Origin: Cupriavidus yeoncheonensis
Lineage (GTDB): Bacteria; Pseudomonadota; Gammaproteobacteria; Burkholderiales; Burkholderiaceae
Assembly: GCF_905397275.1 (NCBI RefSeq)
Contig: NZ_CAJPUY010000013.1
Location: 169,354 to 233,353, forward strand
Length of the DNA: 64,000 nucleotides
Direction: 5' to 3'
Shown piece by piece: positions 9,480 through 18,302 of this stretch. The position numbers were made by a program, and so were the translations under genes. Each line of letters begins with the position of its first letter. The stretch's first letter is position 1. Below the pieces are notes generated by a model. That model saw only the letters and a list, made by a program, of their open reading frames with translations, was not told the DNA's origin and searched no databases.

Positions 9480-10280
9480 ATGACGCGCCCCTTTGTCCGC
9501 ACCCGTCGCCAGGCGCTCGCCGAAATGCTGGGACTGATGGGACTGTTGAGCTGTGGCGCCCTGCTGGCCGGCCAGGGTGGCCCGACACTGGCTGCACGCC
9601 CCGCTGGCAGCACGGAGGGAGCCGGCTCGTCGCGCGGCACACAAGGCAACGGCGCACACGTCCCGAATCGCTCGGAAGGCATCAGCGCGCTGGACCGCAA
9701 CCTGATTACCGCCGCCACGGGAGGCGACCTGGAGCTGGTCAACCGACTGCTGGCAGCCGGCGCATCGGCGCAGGCCGTCGACGAACGGGGCCGCAGCGCG
9801 CTGCTGGCGGCGGTCTACAACCGGCGCGGCGACGTGGCGAAGACGCTGACCCTGGCCGGCGCCGACGTCAACCGCAAGGACGCGGAATCCAACAGTCCGT
9901 TCCTGCTGGCGGCCGCCACGGGCCAGGTCGAGGTGGTGCGGCTCGCCCTGTCGCACGGCGCGGACCTGGCCAGCACGGACCGCTACGATGGCACCGCGCT
10001 GATCGCGGCCAGCCAGCACGGCAATGTCGAGGTGGTGAAGCTGCTGCTGCAGAAAGGCATCGCGGTCGACCATGTCAACCAGCTTGGCTGGACGGCCTTG
10101 CTCGAGGCGGTAGTCCTCGGCGATGGCAGCGCGCGCTATGAAGAAATCGTGCAGTTGCTGATCGACGCCGGTGCCGACGCCAACCTGGCCGACCGCGAAG
10201 GCGTGTCGCCCACGCGCCATGCGCGCGAGCGCGGCTACAAGTCGATGGTCAAGATCCTCATGCGCGCACGCGGCCACTGA
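9480..10280 (+). CDS. Exported ankyrin-repeat protein
   Basis: A 266-residue protein. It starts with a twin-arginine-like leader, RTRRQALAEML followed by a hydrophobic stretch near residues 15-32, so export by Tat is likely. From about residue 65 it has five ankyrin repeats (landmarks such as GDLELVNRLLAAGAS, GRSALLAAVYNRRGD and GNVEVVKLLLQKGI) ending ARERGYKSMVKILMRARGH. Periplasmic ankyrin proteins are linked to oxidative stress in some bacteria, but no partner is evident here. AGGAG precedes the ATG. It may be co-transcribed with chaC. Confidence 0.85.
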   Translation: MTRPFVRTRRQALAEMLGLMGLLSCGALLAGQGGPTLAARPAGSTEGAGSSRGTQGNGAHVPNRSEGISALDRNLITAATGGDLELVNRLLAAGASAQAVDERGRSALLAAVYNRRGDVAKTLTLAGADVNRKDAESNSPFLLAAATGQVEVVRLALSHGADLASTDRYDGTALIAASQHGNVEVVKLLLQKGIAVDHVNQLGWTALLEAVVLGDGSARYEEIVQLLIDAGADANLADREGVSPTRHARERGYKSMVKILMRARGH

Positions 10281-10300
10281 CCGCGGCGCGCCCGTCCGCC

Positions 10301-12016
10301 TCAGGCCACGGCAGGCTTCTGCGCGTCGGCATTGCGCGCGTTCTCGGTTTCCTGCAGCTGGCGCCACATCACCTTGCCCGTGCCGGACTTGGGCAGGGCA
10401 TCGACGAACTCGACCACGCGCGGGTACTTGTAGGCCGCCATGTTTTCCCTGGCCCAGTCGACGATTTCCTCGGCCGTGGTCTTGCCCCTGGCATGCGCGC
10501 GCAGCACCACCACGGCCTTCACGGTCTCGCCGCGATACGCGTCGCGTGTGCCGATGATGCATGCCTCCTGCACGTCCGGATGCTTGTACAGCAGGTTTTC
10601 CACCTCGGCCGGCCACACCTTGAAGCCGGAGGCATTGATCATGCGCTTGAGGCGATCGGTGATGAAGTAGTAGCCCTCTTCATCCATGCGCCCGAGGTCG
10701 CCGGTGCGGAAGAAGGTCCTGCCCTCGAACTGGATGAAGGCGTCGCGCGTGGCCTCGTCCTTGCCCCAGTAGCCCTTGAACACCTGCGGGCCCGACACGA
10801 TGATCTCGCCGACCTCGTTGGGCGGCAGCTCATTGAGCGTGACGGGGTCCACGATGCGCGCGTCGGTATTGAAGGTCGGCACGCCCAGGCATTGCAGCTT
10901 GGGGCGGTCTCCCGGATTGCTGTGCGTCGGCGCCATGGTCTCCGACAGGCCATAGCCTTCCAGGTAGTTCAACCCGAACTGGTCGCGCAGCCGCTCGGCA
11001 ATGGCCTGCGGCATGGCCGCGCCGCCGCCGCCGATGTAGCGCAGGCTGGACAGGTCGAACTCCGGCAGGTTGGGGCTGGCCAGGAAGTCGATCACCATGG
11101 TCGGGATGTTGGTCCAGTGCGTGACCTGGTAGCGCGAGATCAGGCGGCCGGCCACCTCGCGGTCCCAGCGCGGCAACATCACGACCGTGGCGCCGCTATA
11201 GATCGGGCCGTTCATGCCGTACTGCATGCCCGTCACGTGGAACAGCGGCAGCACCGACAGGATCACCGATTCCGCGCCGCTGCCCGACCAGGTCGCAGCG
11301 CCGACGACGTTGTGCATCACCGAACGGTGCGTGTGGATGCAGCCCTTCGGGAAGCCGGTGGTGCCGGAGGTATAGGGCATCACCGCCATGTCGTCGGGGC
11401 CGGCCGTGTGCGGCCCCGGCTGCAAGCCTGCGCCAAGCGCTTCAGCCCACGGCGTGGCGCCGGTCGGCAGCGGATGCTGCGCGGTCAGCCAGGCGGCCGG
11501 GGCGTCTTCGGGATGCTCGTGGGTGGCCGGCAGTGCGTCCGAATATTGCGACACCAGCAGGTGCTGCAGGCGATCGGCCGGCGCCAGTTCGGACAGCGCC
11601 TGCGCGACACCGGCGCCCAGGTCGGCGGTGCAGATGGCCACGCGGGCACCGGCGTCAGTCACGTAGTGCTTGAACTCTTCGGCGCGGTTCATCGGATTGA
11701 CCGGCACCACCACGGCGTCCGCGCGCAGGATCGCGTAGTAGCTGATGATGAACTGCGGGCAGTTCTGCATGTACAGCAGCACGCGGTCGCCCTTCTTCAC
11801 GCCGGCCTTCTGCTGCAGCCAGCCCGCCAGCGCCGTGGCCTGCGCCTCCAGTTCGCGGAACGTGACCGCCTTGCCGAAATAGCGAATGGCGGCCTTGTCC
11901 GCATAGCGATGGGCGGAAACCTCCAGGTTGTACCAGAGCGACGTCTCCGGCAGCACGATCGTGGTCGGCACGCGCTTTGGCCAGAACTGGAAATGCGGGC
12001 GAGCAAGGTTCTGCAT
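10301..12016 (-). CDS. Long-chain-fatty-acid--CoA ligase type AMP-dependent synthetase
   Basis: A 571-residue adenylate-forming enzyme. The ATP loop YTSGTTGFPKG lies near residue 215, GYGLSETMAP in the middle, and FFRTGDLG, KRMINASGFKVWPAEVE and the catalytic-lysine region PKSGTGKVMWRQL at the C-terminus. It activates a carboxylic acid as acyl-AMP and then acyl-CoA; the length and the KRMINASGFKVWPAEVE sequence fit medium- to long-chain acyl-CoA synthetases. The upstream region holds a well-formed promoter with a palindromic operator between its hexamers (12068-12097), so substrate-responsive repression is likely. It converges with the ankyrin gene. Confidence 0.9.
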   Translation of the reverse strand: MQNLARPHFQFWPKRVPTTIVLPETSLWYNLEVSAHRYADKAAIRYFGKAVTFRELEAQATALAGWLQQKAGVKKGDRVLLYMQNCPQFIISYYAILRADAVVVPVNPMNRAEEFKHYVTDAGARVAICTADLGAGVAQALSELAPADRLQHLLVSQYSDALPATHEHPEDAPAAWLTAQHPLPTGATPWAEALGAGLQPGPHTAGPDDMAVMPYTSGTTGFPKGCIHTHRSVMHNVVGAATWSGSGAESVILSVLPLFHVTGMQYGMNGPIYSGATVVMLPRWDREVAGRLISRYQVTHWTNIPTMVIDFLASPNLPEFDLSSLRYIGGGGAAMPQAIAERLRDQFGLNYLEGYGLSETMAPTHSNPGDRPKLQCLGVPTFNTDARIVDPVTLNELPPNEVGEIIVSGPQVFKGYWGKDEATRDAFIQFEGRTFFRTGDLGRMDEEGYYFITDRLKRMINASGFKVWPAEVENLLYKHPDVQEACIIGTRDAYRGETVKAVVVLRAHARGKTTAEEIVDWARENMAAYKYPRVVEFVDALPKSGTGKVMWRQLQETENARNADAQKPAVA

Positions 12017-12067
12017 CGAAGAGTCTCCTGAGCGGTCTTGGGCGACCTGTTTGTAAGGGTGTCATCG

Positions 12068-12097
12068 ACTATAACCGAACGATCGTTCTATTTTCAA
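12068..12097 (-). promoter_or_regulatory. Promoter with embedded operator for the acyl-CoA synthetase gene
   Basis: Reading leftward, TTGAAA (12097-12092) and TATAGT (12073-12068) are separated by 18 bp, a good sigma-70 promoter about 50 bp before the start codon at 12016. The spacer contains the perfect 12-bp palindrome GAACGATCGTTC (12077-12088). A repressor there would block RNA polymerase. The site resembles operators of TetR-type fatty-acid regulators of beta-proteobacteria, but the regulator is not in this window; that assignment is inference. Confidence 0.65.
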
Positions 12098-12225
12098 CCG
12101 GTGGCTTCCCTCAATCTCGCGCCGGATGGCAGGCGGCCCGGTTGCATTCCCGGTTGCATTTGGCGCCCTTGCCCTCACAATCGTTGTATTCCAGAACTCC
12201 ATGCCTGCCCGACAGGCCCGCTGCC

Positions 12226-13071
12226 ATGAGCGATGTCACCTTGCAGAACTTTGAACCGGAAGTGATCGAAGCCTCGCGCCAGGCGCCGGTTCTCGTGGAT
12301 TTCTGGGCGCCCTGGTGCGGCCCCTGCCGCACGCTCGGCCCAATGCTGGAGAAGCTCGAAGCGGAAGCCGACGGCCAGTGGAAGCTGGTCAAGGTGAATG
12401 TGGACGAGAACCAGGAGTTGGCCGGCCATTTCGGCGTGCGCAGCATCCCCCACGTGGTGGCCATCGCCGACGGGCAGGCGGTGGACCAGTTCACCGGCGT
12501 GCTGCCGGAATCGGGCCTGCGCGAGTTCCTGTCGCGTCTTACGCCGGACCCCGCGCAACTGGCATTGCAAGAAGCCCGGACCCTGGCCGCCGCTGGCGAC
12601 CGGCAGGCTGCGGGCGATGCCTTCCGGTCAGCGCTGGCGCTGGATCCGGGTTCGGATGCGGCGCGCTTTGCGTACATCAGCTTCCTGCTCGATGGCAATG
12701 CGCTCGCCGAGGCGGAAGCCGAGTTCGGCAACTTGTCTGCGCAAGCCGCCCAGGACGATGCCTACGCTGCCCTGCTCACGCGCGTGGATGCCATGAAAGG
12801 CGTGGCCGACCTGCCCGACGAGCAGACCCTGGCCGACCGCGTCGCGGCCGACCCGCATGACCTGCCCGCCCGTCTTGACCTGGCGCGGCTGCTGATCGCG
12901 CGGCAGCAGTACGAACCTGCGCTGGAGCAGTTGCTGGCAATCGTGCGCGCGGACCGCGGCTTCGAGGAAGACATTGGCCGCAAGACCATGCTCTCGGTAT
13001 TCGACATGCTCGCCGACCAGCCCGACGTGGTGTCGCGCTGGCGCCGGCAACTGAGCACCTCGCTCAACTGA
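12226..13071 (+). CDS. Thioredoxin-TPR chaperone-like protein (CnoX/YbbN type)
   Basis: A 281-residue protein with an N-terminal thioredoxin domain (residues 1-110) and a C-terminal tetratricopeptide region, the architecture of CnoX (YbbN). The active site is complete, WAPWCGPC with Cys31 and Cys34, whereas E. coli CnoX has lost the first Cys. The conserved cis-proline loop is GVRSIPHVV. CnoX holds unfolding proteins and passes them to GroEL/DnaK; with a CGPC site this one may also exchange disulfides. ATG 12226 is chosen because the domain starts at MSDVTLQNFE; the open frame extends upstream without conserved content. Confidence 0.9.
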   Translation: MSDVTLQNFEPEVIEASRQAPVLVDFWAPWCGPCRTLGPMLEKLEAEADGQWKLVKVNVDENQELAGHFGVRSIPHVVAIADGQAVDQFTGVLPESGLREFLSRLTPDPAQLALQEARTLAAAGDRQAAGDAFRSALALDPGSDAARFAYISFLLDGNALAEAEAEFGNLSAQAAQDDAYAALLTRVDAMKGVADLPDEQTLADRVAADPHDLPARLDLARLLIARQQYEPALEQLLAIVRADRGFEEDIGRKTMLSVFDMLADQPDVVSRWRRQLSTSLN

Positions 13072-13129
13072 CGGCATCCCCGCATGGCGCGGTAAACTGG
13101 CGGGCCTGATTTCCGGCATTCCACCCGCC

Positions 13130-13513
13130 ATGACTGCATCCGTGCGCCTGATCGATTTCCAAGCCGCCGCGCCCGCGCCCACCCACGACCGTCCGCGCCC
13201 TGACCGTCTAGTCGCGGGCAACCCCGACCGCACCACCTGGACGCACTACAGCGCCCGGCACGGCGATTTCGACTGCGGTGTCTGGGCGTGCGAGCCCGGT
13301 GCCTGGCGCATTGCCTTCCCGGCCGGCAAGGAGGAATTCTTCCACGTGATCAGCGGCCGCATCCGCATCAGCGACGACGCCGGCGCGGCCAGCGAGTTCG
13401 GGCCGGGCGATGCCTGCGTGATTCCAGCCGGCTTCACCGGCCTGTTCGAAGTGCTGGAACCGGTGCGCAAGTATTTCGTCGTGATCGACCGCGAAGCGGC
13501 GCGGCCTGCCTGA
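13130..13513 (+). CDS. Cupin-domain protein (EutQ/DUF861-like)
   Basis: A 127-residue single cupin. The core reads EFFHVISGRIRISDD followed by FGPGDACVIPAGFTGLFEVLE, the two halves of the beta barrel. It lacks the classic His-rich first motif, as in the DUF861 (cupin_3) subgroup, so metal binding is uncertain. The role is unknown. It ends one base before the convergent hemerythrin gene, so there is no room for separate terminators. Confidence 0.8.
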   Translation: MTASVRLIDFQAAAPAPTHDRPRPDRLVAGNPDRTTWTHYSARHGDFDCGVWACEPGAWRIAFPAGKEEFFHVISGRIRISDDAGAASEFGPGDACVIPAGFTGLFEVLEPVRKYFVVIDREAARPA

Positions 13514-13514
13514 A

Positions 13515-13985
13515 TCAGGCCGGCTGTCCGGCCGGCGCCTCGACCAGCGTGAAGCCGTTCTCGCGCATGTGCTCGACCATCATGGTGTCCATCGACTTGA
13601 CGTGGTGGTCGAACCAGCCTGAAAGCTCGGCCACCAGGCGGCGGCCCAGGTCCAGTTCCCCGTCGCTGACGACCTTGTCGCGCACGGCCTGGGCAACGGC
13701 CAGTACCTGCTTGTGCTCACCGGCATGGCAATGACGCGGGCCGAACTCCATGGCCTCCATCCAGGTTTCCTCCTGGGCGAAGTGATGCCGGGTGTGCTCG
13801 ATCCACTCGTCCATGGCGGCCAGGAATCCGGCATCGTCCGCGCGCGCGACGGCATCCAGCAACTGCACGAATTCCGCATGGGTGGCGTCGGTGACCGGTT
13901 CGCCCAGCAGCAGGTGGTCAGGCAGGCCGTCAGTGGAAAGTTGGTCTTTGGGATCCATGGAAGGGGCTGGCGCGGCGGGCGGCAT
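13515..13985 (-). CDS. Hemerythrin-like di-iron protein
   Basis: A 156-residue protein whose ligand pattern matches bacterial hemerythrins: DATHAEF, HTRHHFAQEETWME, HAGEHKQVL and WFDHHVKSMD supply the His, Glu and Asp that bind the two irons. Such proteins bind oxygen or sense/scavenge it in the cytoplasm; a delivery or signalling role here is unknown. Two starts are possible (ATG 13985 or 13958) and neither has a strong ribosome binding site. The conserved domain begins well after both. Confidence 0.88.
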   Translation of the reverse strand: MPPAAPAPSMDPKDQLSTDGLPDHLLLGEPVTDATHAEFVQLLDAVARADDAGFLAAMDEWIEHTRHHFAQEETWMEAMEFGPRHCHAGEHKQVLAVAQAVRDKVVSDGELDLGRRLVAELSGWFDHHVKSMDTMMVEHMRENGFTLVEAPAGQPA

Positions 13986-14114
13986 GGAAAGAAACGGAAA
14001 GGATACCGAATTCAGCCCCGTGGCATCTGATATTGCGCAAATCCGCCCGAAACGCGCGGGAGGTTATGCTTGCTGTTGCGCCGCCCCCGGCGGCACCCTG
14101 AGCCAAGCTCCCAG

Positions 14115-14693
14115 ATGCCACGACTGATCTTCTTCTGCGGCCATGCCGGCACCGGCAAGACCACCCTGGCGCATCGCCTGATCGGCCCGCTGATGCAGGC
14201 CACCGGCGAGCCGTTCTGCCTGCTCGACAAGGACACGCTGTATGGCCGCTACAGCGCGGCGGCCATGGCCGCCATCACCGGCGACCCCAACGACCGGGAC
14301 AGCCCGGCTTACCTGGAAAACCTGCGCGACCCCGAATACCAGGGCCTGCTCGACACCGCGCGCGAAAACCTGGCCCTCGGCATCAGCGTGCTGGTGGTTG
14401 GCCCGCTGTCGCGCGAAGTGAAAGCCCACCAGCTTCATGATCCGGCCTGGCTCAAGGTGCCGGCCGGAACCGTCGTCCACATCGTATGGGTGCACCTGCC
14501 GGAAAACGAGGCTCACGACCGCATCGTCCGGCGCGGCAACCCCAATGACGCCTACAAGCTGGCGCACTGGGACGCGTATCGCACGCGCCGCTTCATGCCG
14601 GCCCCGGCGGAATACCCGGAACTCACCTACTTCGACAACCTCGCCCCCGACGATGCCGGGACGCAAGCGCTGCTGCACGCGCTGGCCGCTTAG
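14115..14693 (+). CDS. P-loop kinase-like ATPase
   Basis: A 192-residue protein with a Walker A loop at residues 8-15 (GHAGTGKT) immediately after a first beta strand RLIFFC. It also has a kinase-like lid region (HDRIVRRGNPNDAYKL). It resembles gluconokinase/zeta-toxin-type small-molecule kinases, but no substrate motif identifies the target. I found no antitoxin gene beside it, so a toxin role is not supported. The stop codon overlaps the left arm of an inverted repeat shared with the convergent tcdA gene. Confidence 0.75.
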   Translation: MPRLIFFCGHAGTGKTTLAHRLIGPLMQATGEPFCLLDKDTLYGRYSAAAMAAITGDPNDRDSPAYLENLRDPEYQGLLDTARENLALGISVLVVGPLSREVKAHQLHDPAWLKVPAGTVVHIVWVHLPENEAHDRIVRRGNPNDAYKLAHWDAYRTRRFMPAPAEYPELTYFDNLAPDDAGTQALLHALAA

Positions 14694-14740
14694 AACCCAT
14701 TTCAGCATGAGGAAGGGGCGCAAAGGCTGAAATGGGTTCT
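14692..14740. terminator. Perfect 15-bp inverted repeat between convergent genes
   Basis: AGAACCCATTTCAGC (14692-14706) is repeated in inverse orientation at 14726-14740 with a 19-nt loop. It touches the stop codons of both the P-loop kinase gene (TAG 14691-14693) and tcdA (14742-14740). It likely forms a bidirectional transcript-end hairpin, though no T-tract follows. The AT-rich arms are unlike the GC-rich surroundings. Confidence 0.6.
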
Positions 14741-15612
14741 TAGGCCTTGCCCCTGGCGACGGCGCCGATCACGGCCGACGCCGCCACGAAGCCGAACACC
14801 GCGGTCACGGCCACCGAGGAGCCAAAGCCGGCGCAGGCCAGCCCTTGCGGACCCGATGCTGGCGCCACGACGGCGCCCGGCGGCGCCTCGTCGATCTCGC
14901 AGGCCTGCTGCTCGGGCTCGGGGTATTGCAGCGGTTCGTCCGAATAGACCGCGGCAATGCCGAACTTCTTCTTCGGGTCGCGCGTAAAGCCCCAGTCCTT
15001 GCGCAAGCCGGCGCGCACCTTGGCAAGCAGCGGATCCTGGATGGTGCGGGCGAGGTCATCGATGCGCACGCGCGTCGGGTCAAACTGGCCGCCGGCGCCG
15101 CCGCAGGTGATGACGGGCACGCCCTGGCGGCGCGCCCAGCCCAGCATGGCGGTCTTGACCCGCACCGCGTCGATGGCGTCGATCACATAGTCATGGCCGT
15201 TGCCCAGCAGCTCGGCCACGTTGTCGGTGGTAACGAAGTCATCGACCTGCGTGACCCGGCAGCGCGGATTGATGGCCACGATGCGTTGCGCCATGGCCTC
15301 CACCTTGGCGCGCCCGTAGGCATCGCCGAGGGCGTGGATCTGCCGGTTGGTATTGGACAGCGCGATATGGTCCAGGTCGATCAGCGTGATGCGCCCGACC
15401 GCATTGCGCGCCAGCGCTTCCGCGGCCCAGCTGCCGACTCCGCCGATGCCCACCACGCAGACACTGGCGGCTTCCAGCCGCGCCAGCCCGGCATGGCCAT
15501 AGAGCCGGGCCACGCCGCCGAAACGCCGGTGGTAATCGTCATCGGCCGGGCTTTCGTGGGTCAGCGGCTCGGGCAATTCCGGCCGTTGGGACGAGGAGAC
15601 AGCGTCGTTCAT
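14740..15612 (-). CDS. tcdA: tRNA threonylcarbamoyladenosine dehydratase (TcdA/CsdL)
   Basis: TcdA uses ATP to cyclise t6A at position 37 of tRNAs to ct6A. The 290-residue product is E1-like: the nucleotide loop CVVGIGGVGSWAAEAL, then LIDLDHIALSNTNRQ, VKTAMLGWARRQGVPVI, GGAGGQFDPTRV and a C-terminal hydrophobic anchor FGFVAASAVIGAV, as in E. coli TcdA. Start 15612 is chosen because it begins MNDAVSSSQRPE just before the conserved RRFGGVARLYG; the frame extends upstream into sequence that also holds the asmA promoter side. It is divergent from the AsmA gene. Confidence 0.92.
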   Translation of the reverse strand: MNDAVSSSQRPELPEPLTHESPADDDYHRRFGGVARLYGHAGLARLEAASVCVVGIGGVGSWAAEALARNAVGRITLIDLDHIALSNTNRQIHALGDAYGRAKVEAMAQRIVAINPRCRVTQVDDFVTTDNVAELLGNGHDYVIDAIDAVRVKTAMLGWARRQGVPVITCGGAGGQFDPTRVRIDDLARTIQDPLLAKVRAGLRKDWGFTRDPKKKFGIAAVYSDEPLQYPEPEQQACEIDEAPPGAVVAPASGPQGLACAGFGSSVAVTAVFGFVAASAVIGAVARGKA

Positions 15613-15801
15613 GCTGGCAGTCAGTGCTGGGGAAGCGGGTGGAAAGGGGTGAAAAGAGCATGCTGGCGTCGCAAGACGCGCACGCCACCGTGTCAGCCAT
15701 CCCCCGACAGGTAAGCGAAGCGCGCAACTATACAATAGACGTAGTGCCCCGTCCGCCGCACAGGTTGCCGGTGCGGGGCACCCTCCCACAGGAGACTACC
15801 C

Positions 15802-18159
15802 ATGCCGGTGCGCCGCAAGGTCGTTCTCTGGACAGCGCTGACGCCGATCCTGCTGATTGCCCTGCTGATCATCCTGATCGTGACCTTCGACTGGAACCGC
15901 CTCAAGCCCTGGCTGAACGAGCGCGTTTCGGAAGCCATCGGCCGTCCGTTCGCGATCAATGGCGACCTCGCCGTCACCTGGCGCACGGCAGAAGGCGAAA
16001 CCGGCTGGCAAACGCTGGTGCCATGGCCCCGGCTGTCGGCGCGCGACATCACCATCGGCAACCCGGACTGGGCCAAGACGCCGAACATCGCCACCGTGCG
16101 CGAGCTGATCTTTGTGCTGCGCCCGTTGCCGCTGCTGTCGCACGAGATCGCGGTGCCGACCATCGTCGTCGACAGCCCGGCGGTGTGGCTCGAACGACTG
16201 GCCGACAATCGCAACAACTGGACCTTCGACACCGGCCCCAAAGACCACCCCGCTTCCTGGCACCTGGATATCGGCGAAGTGGTGCTCGCGCGCGGCAACC
16301 TGGCGCTGTCCGACCAGGCGCAGAAGATCGAGCTGCAGGCGACGGTCGACACCATCGGCAATGACGCGGTGTACGACCGGGCGCGCGATGGCGAACTGGT
16401 CGTGCCGGGCGCCTCGGCCCCGGCAAGCGGACCCGCACCGGCCGCCGCAAGCACCCCCTCGGCGTCCGGGCCGCCGGCCACTGCCGTAGCCGGCAACCAG
16501 CGCTACGGCCTGCGCTGGAAGGCCTCCGGCCGCTACAACGAAGCGACCATCAATGCCAGCGGGAAGGCCGGCAACGTGCTGAGCCTGCGCAATATCAACG
16601 TACCGTTCCCGCTGCTGGCCGATGTGCGGGTCGGCGCGACCCGTGCCGTCATCGAAGGCACGCTGACCAACCCCGCGCATCTCGCTGCGCTGGATGTCCA
16701 CCTGCAGTTGCAGGGCGACAGCATGGCCAAGCTGTACGCGCTGACCGGCATCGTGCTCCCGTCCACGCCGCCGTACGAAACGCGCGGCCGGCTCGTGGCG
16801 ACGATCCACAAGGGCGCCTCGGTCTATGAGTACCGCGGCTTTACCGGCCGCGTCGGCGGCAGTGACCTGAGCGGTACGCTGACCTTCACGCAGCGCGCGC
16901 CGCGGCCGCTGCTGGAAGGCAAGCTGGTCTCCAACGAACTGCGTTTCGTCGACCTGGCACCGCTGATCGGCGCTAACGCGCAGCCGGGCAAGGCGGCGCC
17001 GGACAGCAATGTGCGCCAGCCGGCCGAGAAGGCCCTGCCGGTGGCACCGTTCCGCACCGAGCGCTGGGACGCCATCGACGCCGATGTGCACTTCACCGGC
17101 AAGCGGATCATCCGCGACGAACGGCTGCCGATCACCGACCTCGAGACGCACCTGAAGCTCAAGGATGCCGTGCTGCTGCTGGACCCCCTCAACTTCGGCG
17201 TGGCCGGCGGCAATCTCGTGTCCACGATCCGGCTTGACGGCAAGCGCGAGCCGATGGGCGCCATGATCGATATGCGCGCGCATCGTCTCAAGCTCAAGCA
17301 GTTGTTCCCGACGGTGCAATCGATGCGGGCCAGCATCGGCGAGATCAACGGCAGCGCCAAGCTGTCGGCGGCCGGGAATTCGGTGGGCGCGCTGCTGGGA
17401 TCGTCCAATGGCGAGGCCAAGCTGCTTGTGGAAAACGGCACCGTGAGCAAGTTCCTGCTGGAAGCCATGGGCCTGAATGTCGGCAGCGTGATCATCTCGA
17501 AGCTGTTCGGCGACAAGCCCGTGCAGATCAACTGCGGCGTGGGCGATTTCGCCTTCACCAACGGCATCGCGCGCGCGCGCACGTTCACGCTGGATACGCA
17601 GGACGCCGAAATCAATGCCGTGGGAGCGATCGACCTGAACAGCGAAAAGCTGGCGATGACGATCCACCCGGACTCGAAGGGCATGCGGATCTTCTCGCTG
17701 CGCTCGCCGCTGTATATCGGCGGTACGCTGAAGAAGCCGCGCGTCAGTCCCGATATCGGCGTGCTCGCCCTGCGGGCCGGCGGTGCGTTGGCACTGGCGC
17801 TCGCGGCGCCAGTGGCCACGGCCGTGGTGCCCCTGGTCGACCTGTCGTCGTCAAAGGAAAACCAGTGCGGCCGCCTGCTGGCGGAGCTTGGCAAACAGCC
17901 GATCGCGCCGCCGCCGGGCAAGACCTACCGCGATCCGAAGGCCCCCGGCGCGGCCAGTGCCGTGGCCGCCGAACTGCGCAAGCCGGGGCAGCCGGACAGT
18001 GCCAAGGCACAGGCGAAACAGGCTGAGCAAGCGCAGGAAGGCAGCACCGCGCCGGGCCGGCAGGCCGCCGATGGGGTCCGTCCGCCTGCGCAACAGCCTG
18101 AGGCGCCGGCGCCGGCCAACCGTCCCGCCCACGACACGGAGCTGTACAAGGGCGGTTGA
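15802..18159 (+). CDS. AsmA family inner-membrane-anchored protein
   Basis: A 785-residue protein with a single N-terminal transmembrane anchor (about residues 9-30: LTPILLIALLIILIVTF) followed by a long periplasmic region. It contains the AsmA hallmark NGDLAVTW near the start and the C-terminal AsmA domain, with NGEAKLLVENGTVSKFLLEAMGLN and INCGVGDFAFTNGIARARTF as landmarks. AsmA-like proteins form bridge-like grooves that carry phospholipids between membranes. Two Pro/Ala-rich segments (near residues 205-235 and the last 80 residues) are probably disordered. ATG 15802 follows GGAGA. Confidence 0.9.
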   Translation: MPVRRKVVLWTALTPILLIALLIILIVTFDWNRLKPWLNERVSEAIGRPFAINGDLAVTWRTAEGETGWQTLVPWPRLSARDITIGNPDWAKTPNIATVRELIFVLRPLPLLSHEIAVPTIVVDSPAVWLERLADNRNNWTFDTGPKDHPASWHLDIGEVVLARGNLALSDQAQKIELQATVDTIGNDAVYDRARDGELVVPGASAPASGPAPAAASTPSASGPPATAVAGNQRYGLRWKASGRYNEATINASGKAGNVLSLRNINVPFPLLADVRVGATRAVIEGTLTNPAHLAALDVHLQLQGDSMAKLYALTGIVLPSTPPYETRGRLVATIHKGASVYEYRGFTGRVGGSDLSGTLTFTQRAPRPLLEGKLVSNELRFVDLAPLIGANAQPGKAAPDSNVRQPAEKALPVAPFRTERWDAIDADVHFTGKRIIRDERLPITDLETHLKLKDAVLLLDPLNFGVAGGNLVSTIRLDGKREPMGAMIDMRAHRLKLKQLFPTVQSMRASIGEINGSAKLSAAGNSVGALLGSSNGEAKLLVENGTVSKFLLEAMGLNVGSVIISKLFGDKPVQINCGVGDFAFTNGIARARTFTLDTQDAEINAVGAIDLNSEKLAMTIHPDSKGMRIFSLRSPLYIGGTLKKPRVSPDIGVLALRAGGALALALAAPVATAVVPLVDLSSSKENQCGRLLAELGKQPIAPPPGKTYRDPKAPGAASAVAAELRKPGQPDSAKAQAKQAEQAQEGSTAPGRQAADGVRPPAQQPEAPAPANRPAHDTELYKGG

Positions 18160-18230
18160 CGCCCTCGGACCATCACCGCTGCAAATTCACAACACTGATG
18201 AGTGAATTCCCCGCTCGGGGCGATTCGGCG

Positions 18231-18259
18231 TTGTGCTGCGCCCACAGCCGGCGCATAAT
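18231..18259 (+). promoter_or_regulatory. Sigma-70 promoter for the MFS gene
   Basis: TTGTGC (18231-18236) and CATAAT (18254-18259) are 17 bp apart and followed by an AT-rich start region. Transcription would begin near 18266 and read a leader of about 140 nt that contains two hairpins before the MFS start codon at 18409. Confidence 0.55.
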
Positions 18260-18302
18260 TAAATGGCCATTTACAAGATGTATCAAACAAATGGCACACT
18301 CC

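Noticed and set aside
10493..12031. Long plus-strand frame opposite the acyl-CoA synthetase
   Set aside because: All synthetase motifs are on the minus strand; this frame is a shadow.
14115..14693. Zeta-type toxin of a toxin-antitoxin pair
   Set aside because: It has a P-loop and a similar size, but no small antitoxin gene adjoins it and the sequence fits a small-molecule kinase equally well.
15796..17667. 623-codon open frame antisense to the AsmA gene
   Set aside because: Low-complexity composition and no start context; the AsmA protein on the other strand explains the region.
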